DNA from: Bedellia somnulentella
Taxonomy: Eukaryota > Arthropoda > Insecta > Lepidoptera > Bedelliidae
Length of the DNA stretch: 64,000 nt
Direction: 5' to 3'
Assembly (NCBI GenBank): GCA_963576735.1
Contig: OY755171.1
Location: forward strand, 19,380,182 to 19,444,181
The position numbers were made by a program, and so were the translations under genes. Of this stretch, positions 12,445-22,728 are shown piece by piece. The notes below the pieces were generated by a model. That model saw nothing but the letters and a program-made list of their open reading frames with translations. It was not told the DNA's origin and did no database searches. The number at the start of each line of letters is the position of its first letter. Within the stretch, counting starts at the first letter, position 1.

Positions 12445-14493
12445 CACTGGCCAACAAAAAAAAACTTTTTTTTTGGTGCGGTAAAAATTTGTTTAGATAT
12501 TGTTTTTGAACGTGTCTCTGATGACAAACCTACAACTGCCATTTTTGTATCAGCTCTAATTTCATAACTACCCTCAATTTTAAAATTTCGTCACTTTGAC
12601 TTCAACAAAGTATCGCAATTCTTTTATTTTCATCAATTTCGTTGTTTTGGCATAATGGCAAGCTCATCAAGATGTTGTTTGACCAATCCTAATTCATTTT
12701 GTTATATTTGTGGTGAATATACGTTTGAGGAAAACAGAAAACCCATAACAGAGTTCGTGAAAAATGCATATTTCGCATACTTCAACCTATCTATTGAGCA
12801 TCAAGATAAGCCTTGGGTGCCCCATTTTGTGTGTAAAACATGCAGAGAACATTTGAGACAATGGACAAATTGCAAAAGAAGATGTATGAAATTTGGGATA
12901 CCGATGATTTGGAGGGAACAACAAAATCACTTCAACGACTGTTATTTCTGTTTGGTTAAGATTGTCGGCATAAATCGAAAGAATAGAAGTAAATGGACAT
13001 ATCCTGATATACCATCAGCGAAAAGACCTGTACCTCATTCCGAAAGTGTCCCTGTGCCTACGTACCACTCGCTGCCAGATATCGAAGTGGAACAATATAA
13101 CGAAATCCAAGCAAATCCCGAGATCGACAGTGATTATGGCGAGTTGAATCGAACCTCTCGTTTTTTTTCACAAGGTGAGCTTAATGATCTGATAAGGGAT
13201 CTAGATCTTTCAAAGGAGCGTGCTGAATTGTTGGCTTCTAGATTAAAAGAGAAGAATTTGCTTTCACCAAACACAAGAGTTACATTTTACCGTCAAAGAG
13301 AACGCGATTTGCTACCATATTTTTCTGAAGATAACAATCTTGTTTATTGCAATGATATTGGTGGTTTATTAACAAGAATGGGTTTACAAAAGTACGACTC
13401 AACTGAGTGGCGTCTTTTTATAGACAGTTCCAAAAGAAGTCTCAAATGTGTATTGCTTCATAATGGTAATAAACACGCTTGTGTTCCAATTGCTCATTCT
13501 ACCCGAATGAAAGAAGAGTATGAAGCAATTGCACTGCTTTTAGAAAAGATTAAATATGATAACCACCAATGGTTTATATGCGTCGATCTCAAAATGGTTA
13601 ATTTTCTGTTGGGACAGCAAGGTGGATATACAAAGTATCCATGTTTTATGTGTCTTTGGGATAGTAGAGATAAACCGAATCACTGGGTACGAAAAAATTG
13701 GCCGATCAGAGAAAGCCTAGCTGTTGGAAAGCAAAATGTTATAAATACACCTTTAGTCCCCCGAGAAATGATCATTTTACCTCCTCTACACATAAAACTT
13801 GGTCTCATGAAACAATTTGTAAAAGCATTAGACAAATCGGGCTCATGCTTTCAATACATTACGAGGGCATTTCCAGCTTTAAGCACAGAAAAACTCAAGG
13901 CTGGAATATTTGACGGTCCTCAGATAAGACAGTTAATTAAAGATGATAACTTCGCAACATCTATGAATGAAACGGAACTTGCTGCGTGGAACTCATTTGT
14001 GCAAGTGATCAAAAATTTCCTTGGTAATCATAAGGCAGAAGATTATGAAAGTATTGTAAACCAAATGCTTTCTTGCTTTCAAAAGTTGGGATGTAATATG
14101 AGCATCAAGGTTCATTACCTACACAGCCATTTGGACTGCTTCCCGCATAACCTGGGTGACTTAAGTGAGGAACAAGGAGAGCGGTTTCATCAGGACATCA
14201 AAGTCATGGAGGATCGATACCAGGGTAGATGGGATACTCACATGATGGCTGATTACTGCTGGGCTCTTATGAGAGACAACCCAATGCATAAACATGAAAG
14301 AAAATCTATTAAGAGGAGTTTTTTGTACACTGACTAATAAAAAATGTGTTTTTTCGTTGAAAAATTTTTTTTTTTAATATTTTCAAAACTAGAGCTGATA
14401 CAGAAAAACTGATTACATATTTGAAATCAGTGAAGAAATTACTTTCATAATCAGGTCTTAAAACAACGGCACCAAAAATAGTGTTGGCCAGTG
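12445..14493 (+). mobile_element. Complete 2,049-bp DNA transposon, CMC-like or unclassified
   Basis: Terminal inverted repeats are CACTGGCCAACA (12,445-12,456) and its complement (14,482-14,493). Both are flanked by TAA, a possible 3-bp target duplication. A second inner inverted pair, TTTTTGGTGC and its complement, follows after a short gap, and a third pair, TGTATCAGCTCTA at about 12,546 and its complement at about 14,390, brackets the gene. CACT(A/G) termini with a 2-4 bp duplication fit the CMC (CACTA/Mirage/Chapaev) group, but assignment needs a search. The single gene is intact, so the copy could be autonomous. Confidence 0.85.
12655..14337 (+). CDS. Probable transposase with N-terminal zinc domain and DDE-like core, 560 aa
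   Basis: Intact, intronless gene of the 12.4-14.5 kb transposon. Residues 16-99 form a zinc-binding region: C16-x2-C19 and C60-x2-C63, spaced like a ZAD domain, then a second cluster C73/C77 and C96-x2-C99. Residues 120-170 are a proline-rich, acidic linker. The rest resembles an RNase H-fold transposase: a candidate first Asp at D257 (LFIDSS), a second at D311 (CVDLK), a C330-x2-C333 pair, H379 (LHIKLG), H487/H490/H492 and a candidate Glu at E505/E506/E509 (SEEQGERFH). D-D-CxxC-H-H-E is the order seen in CMC, Transib and RAG1 proteins. The catalytic assignment is my inference. I believe related 'uncharacterised' proteins are common in arthropod predictions, but could not check. The start ATG follows an AT-rich leader about 200 bp inside the left terminus. 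Confidence 0.8.
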   Translation: MASSSRCCLTNPNSFCYICGEYTFEENRKPITEFVKNAYFAYFNLSIEHQDKPWVPHFVCKTCREHLRQWTNCKRRCMKFGIPMIWREQQNHFNDCYFCLVKIVGINRKNRSKWTYPDIPSAKRPVPHSESVPVPTYHSLPDIEVEQYNEIQANPEIDSDYGELNRTSRFFSQGELNDLIRDLDLSKERAELLASRLKEKNLLSPNTRVTFYRQRERDLLPYFSEDNNLVYCNDIGGLLTRMGLQKYDSTEWRLFIDSSKRSLKCVLLHNGNKHACVPIAHSTRMKEEYEAIALLLEKIKYDNHQWFICVDLKMVNFLLGQQGGYTKYPCFMCLWDSRDKPNHWVRKNWPIRESLAVGKQNVINTPLVPREMIILPPLHIKLGLMKQFVKALDKSGSCFQYITRAFPALSTEKLKAGIFDGPQIRQLIKDDNFATSMNETELAAWNSFVQVIKNFLGNHKAEDYESIVNQMLSCFQKLGCNMSIKVHYLHSHLDCFPHNLGDLSEEQGERFHQDIKVMEDRYQGRWDTHMMADYCWALMRDNPMHKHERKSIKRSFLYTD

Positions 14494-15438
14494 TAATATA
14501 TAATAAATAAATACTTAATTATAATATAATAAATATTATAATTAAGTATAAAAACGTGGCATAGTAATAATCCAGTACTCAATTATTTTCAAGTCAGTTC
14601 AAGCACCCATATGATTGTGATTAATTTACCGTAAATAATAAAATTAATATCAATACGCAAGTCGTTATCAAAATCCTCACAAGTTACTAAGGACTGATTT
14701 GGAGAAAATGCATTTTAATCTCATAATAATGTTGTTTTATGTTCGGTAAGCTTAACCAATCAGTTATTCACTAGTGATTCTTATATTGTTTAAATATACA
14801 ATAAGTGCACACATTAAAATCACACACTCTCTCTCACACTGAACATTACAATACAAATTATATTATTTAAAGTCGAAATGCCAATCAAAATCGTATGTTA
14901 ACATTAAGCATGGCACGCCATTGGTTACAAATTATTGCGAGTGTTGATAAAATTCCATGAAATGAATTTTTCCATTATTTCTGTAACTAACCACTGCGAA
15001 GAATGCTTAGAATTTTAAATGCTATTTTGCTGACATTTTATTTCATTGACAAGAATTCGCACCACCAACTTATTACTACATTTTGTTAAAAACTACAGCA
15101 AATTTTTGTTTTGTGAAAAGTTATATATATAATTCAAAAAAAGAAGGACCCTCCTTCAGTTATTTGACGGAAACCCAAGTTTTCATACCAAATTCGATAA
15201 TCATGGCGTCCATGTATGCTTTCCGATATTTTTGAAAATATTTTATTAACCACGCAAACAAAACCGATAAAATTTCAATGGGACCAACTTGGAAGCATAT
15301 CCAACCGTACGGAAAATTTTACTAATTGATTGACTATTAACGGAGTAATCGCGTAACATACATACAAAAAAAATATAAACATACAACCGAATTGAGTAAC
15401 TACTTTTTTAAAGTCAGTCGAAAAATAGTTCAAAGATT
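14494..15438. other. No gene recognised
   Basis: AT-rich. It holds a small perfect palindrome near 14,511-14,549 (atacttaattataatat and its complement) and otherwise unique-looking sequence. Confidence 0.5.
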
Positions 15439-15680
15439 ACATACATATACTCAAGGCTTTAATTCCCTGGAAGGGGTAGCTAGAGCTAAGGTATTATAAA
15501 TTCCTCAGCCACTTTTGGAAGTTGAGGGGGGAGAAGATCGTATAATAAAGGTTTTTGGTGATGGGTCTCCAACCGCATCGCCCAAAAATCCAATAAAAAG
15601 CCCCAATACCCTTAGTCGCCTCTTACGACACCCGTGGGTAGAATAGGGTAGCGACATTCTAAGCCGGCACTACACGGCAT
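15439..15680 (-). repeat. SINE-A copy, near full length
   Basis: Runs from actcaaggctttaattccc to ccggcactacacggca. It is nearly identical to the copy at the left window edge. Confidence 0.87.
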
Positions 15681-16084
15681 AACAAAGTTTACATTTCACT
15701 TAAATGAAAAAAAACTTCTTATAAAAAATATCTTGATGGTAACACATACAGTGCTCTAGTTCTCATCATAACCAACCAATACAAATTAATATCAATAATT
15801 GTTGCGTTTTTAAGAGTTGGCTGCGAATAGCACTACAACTATACAAATATTACGTCCAAAAAATTAAAAAGTTATTTCATAATTAATTTACTCTAATAAT
15901 AGCTGCTTGGTAATAACATAACTAAGCATAGTGAGGATTGCAACAAACACGTTTTAGCCAAATTGCAAAACAAAATAGGAAACACCTAATCAAATTCTAA
16001 ATGTATTTAAATGCGCTAGTTTTAAATGCCAACGAATCTAAAAATAGATGCTTCCTAAGCATTTTATTGATATTTGCTTAATTT

Positions 16085-16429
16085 ATATACTCAACACAAA
16101 CGTTCACAGATTATACCAACGAAGGGGTTGGCAGTCATCACGTGACATTGTCATCTGGTGTTCAGATTATCGTTTATGCTTGGACAGTGTACTCACGTGA
16201 TAAAGGGGAAAGCCTATCGCCGTTTTGTACGAATACACTGTCACATGACTAAGTACAACTACTTAGTCATGCGGGTTCCCTCACGATGTTTTCCCTCACC
16301 GTTAACAACCAAGATAAATAAAACACATGTCTTTCGAAAAAGACAAATTGATGTAGGCCTGACCCGGGATTTGAACCCTGATCCTCTGCACGATAAGCGG
16401 TGTTCTACCCACTGAGCTATCACGGCTGT
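16085..16429 (-). repeat. SINE-B copy, tRNA-headed
   Basis: On the minus strand the element begins with a tRNA-like promoter: A-box TAGCTCAGTGGGTAGAAC and B-box GGGTTCAAATCCCGGG. The body follows with acggtgagggaaaacatcg, and the end is ccccttcg...acgttt. A degenerate ORF across it is not a gene. Confidence 0.85.
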
Positions 16430-16570
16430 AATTTTAAATAACTAGAATCCGGTAGCTCTGTGGCACATATCTGGAGTTTTAAATCACAGGGTATGTCGGA
16501 TTCAAGTTTTAAGTTTTTTCTTCATTTCTATCCGATTGAAGAATCAGTTGTCATTATATAATACTTATTC

Positions 16571-16714
16571 AGCCCGGCTAGTACGAGCGGTATTTAAACT
16601 AGCTATCGCGTGGGATAAAGCAGCTATCTCTTAGGCACTTACTTAGTATCGTATACTGCCATCTCATTCTAACCGTTATCGTGTCGATATAATAGCGCTT
16701 GTACTAGCCGGGCT
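16571..16714. repeat. Element M copy 6, different arms
   Basis: The core matches the other copies, but the arms are AGCCCGGCTAGTACGAGCG and CGCTTGTACTAGCCGGGCT. They pair almost perfectly with each other while differing from the GCAAGCACGAGC arms of copies 1 and 4. Confidence 0.8.
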
Positions 16715-17260
16715 GTTCATGCTTAGTTCTTCGGCTGTGTCTACGTCAGACAGAAACAAGGAGGGAGAGAGAGAGTCACTGCTTACCCTGTAAGGGTTTC
16801 ATAGCGAAAGTTCAATAACTCTCATTTCAGAAAATAAACAAGGTGTTATTAAAGTATAGGAAGTTGTATGTTCAAATTAAGAAAAACGTGAGTAACTAAA
16901 TAAGCTGTATAAATATTTAACCGGTTCTTTTCGATAAAAAGGTGAATTAAAGATAAAATACCACCGTATGCACCATTGGAGTATATTGATAACGACAAAT
17001 GAAAAAATGAACTCGATTATTTTCCATCTAGTTTCGCTGAAAATGGGGATATCCAATTGCCAATATCAATCAACAAAAGTAACAATGTTACGATATAGTC
17101 CAAACTTGACTTGATAACCAATATAAAACAAAACGTGTATCGTTGTAGCAAGTGGAAACTCTGACCCTACGAGATAATTAACTGATAATGTACCTTGTCA
17201 ATACTTACATGACGGAGCGGACTTCTCTAATGATATTTGATAATACTGTGGAACATATAT

Positions 17261-17500
17261 AGCCGTGTAGTGCCGGCTTAGAATGTCACTACCCCTTTTT
17301 ACACACGAGTGTCGTAAGAGGCGACTAAGGGTATGGGGGTATATAAGTGGTTTTTGGGCGATGCTGTTGGAGACCCATCACCAATGATACTTAATTTCTA
17401 CCGTCTTGTCTCGCATCAACTTCCAAATGTGGCTGAGGAGTTTAGCTCTGAAGCTCTGGATACCCCTTTTTGGGATTTATAGCCGTGGTTATATCTATGC
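17261..17500 (+). repeat. SINE-A copy, near full length
   Basis: Begins agccgtgtagtgccggctta and ends gggatttatagccgtggtta. Here the TATG repeats are degenerate. Confidence 0.87.
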
Positions 17501-17940
17501 AAGTGTGTAAAAACATTAATTAATCTAGATGAAATACAACAATAGAGTTTTGGAGCGTTCGACTGGAGACCCGGAAATTTTATGTTTTATTACCGGGAAC
17601 TATGCTAGTCTAGCATATGCAGACTGACTCATCTGATCATTCGTAAATAAAAAGACGGCAACAAGATAGTGGCAGAGCATAAGGTCAGCATGTTAGACTT
17701 AATAGTCGAATCACTCTATAAGGGTTGAGTTTGAGCCTTTGAGCCCCTCAGTGGTAAGGACATATACAACACATATCACTAAGAAGTCTCAGATAAATTG
17801 CCGCTAAAACATTTGGAAATCATATCAATCTGATGATCAAGTAATGACAAAATAATAATCAAAAGCCCCTAAATTGTAGGAACATGAAAATTTGATAGTA
17901 TAATCACATCTAGTACAGTTCTTTGAGCGTAACACCAAAT

Positions 17941-18313
17941 ATATAACATATAACATAAACGTTCACGCCGTTTATCCCCGAAGGGGTTGGCAGAGGTACC
18001 AATACTCCTGAACTCACATGGCAAGCGCCATCTAGTTTCCAGAGAAAGGTACCCACGTTTTGCTTAGACAGTGTACTCACGTGATAGGGGGCAGGCCTAT
18101 CGCCGTTTTGTACGAATACACTGTCACATGACTAAGTACAACTCAGCCATGTGGGTTTCCTCACGATGTTTTCCCTCACCGTTAGCAACCATGATAAATT
18201 AACCACACATATGACTTTAGAAAAGACAAATTGGTGTAGGCCCGTCCCAGGATTGGAACTCACGCCCTTCTGTTTTTCGGGCGGGTGTTCTACCCACTGG
18301 ACTATCATGTCGC
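17941..18313 (-). repeat. SINE-B copy, near full length
   Basis: Tail cataacataaacgttcacgc, core ctatcgccgttttgtacgaa, and a tRNA-like head on the minus strand (GATAGTCCAGTGGGTAGAAC). The head region has accumulated changes in the B-box. Confidence 0.85.
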
Positions 18314-19411
18314 CAAATATATATTTGCCGAAATTGTCACCTTTGAATCCTTATCATATTATCTGATATTTTTTTCAGATTCAATTAAAATCTGAAAATT
18401 GTATCGCCAAATTGATATAACTCACTCGTTGATAAACAAATGTATGCTCGCGATTGAAGTCACGGCCAACATAACTGTCTTGCAGCGTCTGGCTTACAAC
18501 TTGATTTTTTACCTTGGTTTTTCCTTAAATCTTGTATTCCTTTTGCAGTTAGAAGTCTTAAATATAATGAAGTAATGAGTATGTAAAAAGAATAGTTACA
18601 TAGATAAGGACATTCCATGAAAAATAGCCTTATGTTTATGAGGCATCTGATAAATGTTAACTTTTGTAATTTTGTTATTAAGCGACTAACTCTTGTTACT
18701 CACACTTAACTATCTCGCAATCGATTCTGTAATTTACGGGTATACACCATCGAATAAATTATCCAGCTTCTTACATTACTCGTTACCATACAATAGAGCA
18801 TTATAACGAATTTATTAATATAAAAATGTAGGTACGTAGCGAAAATGCTTACTCTCTAAATTTCGTGGTACAGTGAGAGGAATGCAAACGAGCTCATGCG
18901 CTTACACACGACACTTGAAAAGCTATTTGTAGGGAAAATGATACTTATTACCAGGGAATAAAGTTGTCAGTAATGATAGTCGGTATTTCTCCTTTCACAC
19001 GCGAATAGCTGCGTGTGCGCGATGCCGTCGCGTTGATCAATGGGAGATCCTTGATCGTTGGATCTTTATTTAGTTCAACTTGAACACGATTAGGTTAACT
19101 TCAAGCATTGTTTTTCTTGTAAAAATTGATTTCCTTATATTTTTCAGATTAGTATCTAATATATTAAAAAAATAATGCATGTCGTAGAGATTTAGGGCAT
19201 GTTGGGGTATGTCACAGTGTATTTATTCGGTTTTAAAATATCGAATGTACTAGTTTACCCAAAAAAATTGATTCAATTTGTAAGTTACGCCAATCATGCC
19301 TATTAAATGATATGCAACAGCCATACATCCTTACTAGACATAAATACTTAGGAAATATCATAAATACACATACAAGAATAAGTACAGCCATTTAAATAAT
19401 GTTCGTATGCA
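18314..19411. other. No gene recognised
   Basis: Unique-looking AT-rich DNA with a slightly GC-richer patch around 19,005-19,060. No motif, repeat family or long frame is identified. Confidence 0.5.
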
Positions 19412-19412
19412 G

Positions 19413-19417
<5 letters not shown>

Positions 19418-19474
<57 letters not shown>
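19418..19474. repeat. (AT)n microsatellite
   Basis: Pure AT dinucleotide run of about 57 bp, next to the tail of a SINE-B copy. A smaller (TA)n run lies at 19,809-19,824 on the other side of that SINE. Confidence 0.95.
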
Positions 19475-19477
<3 letters not shown>

Positions 19478-19486
19478 AATATATAT

Positions 19487-19803
19487 AATACATAACATAA
19501 CATAACATAAACGTTCACGCCGAATATCCCCGAAGGGGTTGGCAGAGGTACTAATACTTCTGAACATCATGTGACTTTGTCCGTGTTCGCCGTTTTTGTA
19601 CGAATACACTGTCACATGACTAAGTACAACTCAGCCATGTGGGTTTCCTCACGATGTTTTCCCTCACCGTTAACAACCATGATAAATTAACCACACATAT
19701 GTCTTTTAGAAAAGACAAATTGGTGTAGGCCCGACCTAGGATTTGAACACTAGTCGTTTGCACGATAACCGAGTGTTCTACCCACTGGGCTATCACGGTT
19801 GCC
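19487..19803 (-). repeat. SINE-B copy, near full length
   Basis: Tail of repeated cataacataacataaacgtt, then core, then tRNA-like head ending gggctatcacggttgcc. It lacks part of the central segment compared with the 17.9 kb copy. Confidence 0.85.
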
Positions 19804-20194
19804 TTATACATATATATATATATAATACATACAGCAGATTCTGGTGTAATATAAGTTTTATCATTTAAATAAAATTGAGAAATGTTCTGCCTCATGCCAA
19901 AGTCCCAGAAAGTACATATTAAACGAAGAAAATGTCAAAGAAACTTGAATCATGAGCGACATTAATTTGTGATTCTCGTCAAACTTGTTCCGAATGTCGC
20001 CCGACGGATTTTAGTCATTTTGCGCGAACAACTTTTTAACACGCTTTTATTAGGTCGACCTGTATGTATGTAACTATGTAATCAAATCTAAGAAAACTAA
20101 TTTAACCATCTTCTAAAGGTCATAGCGTTATGAAAATTGGCAGTTGTATGTGATTTCGATGACAATACAATAATATGGTACTGTCGAGCTGATC

Positions 20195-20615
20195 TGATGA
20201 TGGAGCCGGAAGATATGAACTGGAACCTCATGATGGATGATCGTATCATAGCCGTGTTTGGACTTGTTAAAAAGGTCTTGTAATGAACGTTGACCATGAT
20301 TAGGTTTCAAGGTCTGATGATGAAGCCGGAAGATAGGCACTAGCATTCCATGATGAAATATCGTATCATAGCCGTGTTTGGACTTGTTAGAAAGGTCTTG
20401 TACTGAACCTTGACCACGATTAGGTTTTAAGGTCTGAATACAATAATATGGTACTGTCGAGCTCATCTGATGATGGAGCCGGAAGATATTAACTGGAACT
20501 TAATGATAGATGATCGTATTATAGCCGTATTTGGACTTGTTAGAAAGGTCTTGTAATGAACTTTGACCACGAAACGAACTTTGACCACGATTAGGTTTCA
20601 AGGTCTGAATACAAT
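20195..20615 (+). repeat. Minisatellite, three units of about 120 bp
   Basis: Units start near 20,195, 20,315 and 20,465 with tgatgatggagccggaagat (or close variants) and include gtatttggacttgttagaaa and gattaggtttcaaggtctg. Some units are separated by aatacaataatatgg. Together with acgcttttattaggtcgacc near 20,041 and the inverted repeat that follows, this looks like the inside of one composite mobile element. Confidence 0.85.
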
Positions 20616-20662
20616 AATATGGATGTTTAAAATATGCCATTAGCAAAGACTAAAAAGCATAA

Positions 20663-21196
20663 AATAAATTAATAGTTTAAAAAACACTAAAAAACACGCT
20701 TTTATAAGTGCACTTAAAAGTCAAAAATAAATTACGGGTCGTTCAAGTTGTCTCTATTTCTGGGCTGAAGTGTAAACTATGTGCTTTTAATTATAATATT
20801 TGATTGTAAAAGCGTGGGGTGCTGGAGCAGGAAAAACTTTCTTGTAAACAAATACACGAACAAAAACTCTACATTTTGCTACTGTTGACTAGTACTTTGA
20901 ACAGACTGTTTAATATAGAGCCTCCAACTAGTGGTGCTGCAACTCTAGTTAGAGTGCCGATCTCTGTAACCTGCTTCCCGAAACATCGCTTAACTTGATT
21001 TCTTAGCAAGGTTAACAAAAAATCTTTCCTTTTCCAGCGCCCCACGCTTTTACTATCAAATATTATAATTAAAAGCACATAGTTTACACTTCAGCCCAGA
21101 AATAGAGACAACTTGAACGACCCGTAATTTATTTTTGACTTTTAAGTGCACTTATAAAAGCGTGTTTTTTAGTGTTTTTTAAACTATTAATTTATT
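20663..21196. repeat. Near-perfect 163-bp inverted repeat with 207-bp loop
   Basis: The left arm (20,663-20,825) is repeated as its reverse complement at 21,033-21,196 with only about two substitutions. The arms begin aataaattaatagtttaaaa and end near the loop at gcgtggggtgctgga. The loop has no identifiable coding content. It could be a fold-back element or a recent inverted duplication of the end of the neighbouring repeat. Confidence 0.9.
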
Positions 21197-21330
21197 AACA
21201 CTCATTATCAACTATTTCGAATTACTTAATTGGGTGAGCAGTGATATTAAAGCATAATTAATATGCGTATGACGTAGGCAGAAACGAAAAGGGAAATATT
21301 AACTGTAAATATGTTATACAACTTGTGGAC

Positions 21331-21557
21331 AGCTGTGTAGTGTCGGCTTAGAATAGCACTACTCCATTTCTCCCCGTGGGTGAACACCCACGAACGTAAC
21401 ATGCGGCTTTTAGTTGATTTTGAGCAATGCGATTAGAGACCCACTTACTTTACAATCCTTTCCCCAATAAACATCCAAAATTTGCTGAGGAATCTCTTAT
21501 TCCGAAGCTTTGGCTACCCCTTCTAGGGATTTATAACCGTGAGTATAGTAAGTATAT
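21331..21557 (+). repeat. SINE-A copy
   Basis: Begins gctgtgtagtgtcggcttag, carries a short local duplication around gtgggtgaacacccacg, and ends atttataaccgtgagtata. Confidence 0.82.
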
Positions 21558-21660
21558 AAGTACAACGTGATTGGGGATTCGAGCTTGAGTTTAAGTTCGA
21601 GTTTTGGTAAAGGGCACCCGCCGTGAGAATACGTTCGGTTATTTTCAACTTAGCTGTGTA

Positions 21661-21912
21661 ATCAGCTGTTTAGTGTCAGCTTAGAATAGCACTATCTCAT
21701 TTCTTCAGGTGGGAGTACGTAAGAGGCGACTAACGGTATTGGGGCTTTTGAGGGATTTTTGGGCGATGCGGTTGGAGACCCATCACCAACAACCTTTATA
21801 TCACCATCTTTTCCCCACGCAACTTCCAAAAGTGGCTGAGGAATTTATAATTCCTTAGTTCTGGCTACCCCTTTCTAGAGATATATAGCCGTGAGTATAT
21901 GTATGTATGTAA
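21661..21912 (+). repeat. SINE-A copy, near full length
   Basis: Begins agctgtttagtgtcagctta and ends atagccgtgagtatatgtat plus TATG repeats. It is the second copy in the same orientation within 600 bp. Confidence 0.85.
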
Positions 21913-22230
21913 TGTAATGTCTTTTTTTTGTTATAAATGTCTTGGCTTTGTCTTTCATATAAAAGAGGAAGATTATAAAACCTAGTAACATCGTCGTCCA
22001 TAAGTGTCGTACATGACTACAGACAGACATTTAACATCAATACCTAGAAAAGTTATCAGGTCATACGGTCGTGTATTTAAATTAGTTTACCTTACCAAAC
22101 GTACTGTCAAATAGATTGATGAATTTTAATAAAATTTAACAAGGTGTCTAGTAAGTTTATCGGTATTACTAACAACGCACTATTTTGTCGTGTTATGCCC
22201 ACTGAGATATGTTTCCTACTTTAGTCAATA

Positions 22231-22370
22231 ACGTATACTTACGCCATTAGTTCCCATTGGAGTAGGCAGAGACTATCGATCGCCACTTCGTACGATTCGG
22301 CAAACCTCTCCAGCTTCGTTTACATCCATCAATCTTTTCATACATGCTCTTTTATTCTTCATACTTCCAA
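22231..22370 (-). repeat. LINE-C 3' end
   Basis: Read on the minus strand it encodes the same C-terminal peptide frame as the other LINE-C ends, here with a small deletion at cgtacgattcggcaaacc, and finishes in the short untranslated tail. Confidence 0.75.
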
Positions 22371-22673
22371 GAAAACCCAATTGAAAATTTTAACTCACTT
22401 GGATTAGTATAGTGTTAAAGAATTCTGTTTTCGTACTCGCAATGATCACCTGTGTCCACAGTCGAACTGTCGATCGATTGAATTCAACAATGATTCGACA
22501 CACACTCTGGCCCGATGACGCAATTGCGATTCTTTAAACAATATAACGTACTATTATTACTAGTTTTAAGTAAACTTCAATGTGTTTAGATTTATGGTAT
22601 AATTACGATATAATCGAAAACGCAGGCGTCCGTAGTCAGAAAATCAATCTTTCCTGCAAGAACATGTTTGCAA

Positions 22674-22728
22674 AGATTCATGGCTAGGCGATATATAGTC
22701 TCAGGCTACCCCAGTGGGAACTAATGGC
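22674..22728 (+). repeat. LINE-C 3' fragment
   Basis: About 50 bp matching the end of LINE-C (tagtctcaggctaccccagt, then gggaactaatggc). The simple-repeat tail is missing. Confidence 0.5.

Noticed and set aside
13698..13913. 71-codon ORF inside the 560-aa gene
   Set aside because: Alternative frame within the intact transposase-like gene; no independent support.
16158..16415. 85-codon plus-strand ORF
   Set aside because: It lies wholly inside a SINE-B copy, and equivalents in other copies are broken.
19358..19895. Two minus-strand ORFs around 19.4-19.9 kb
   Set aside because: They cross an (AT)n microsatellite and a SINE-B copy; the apparent proteins are translations of repeats.
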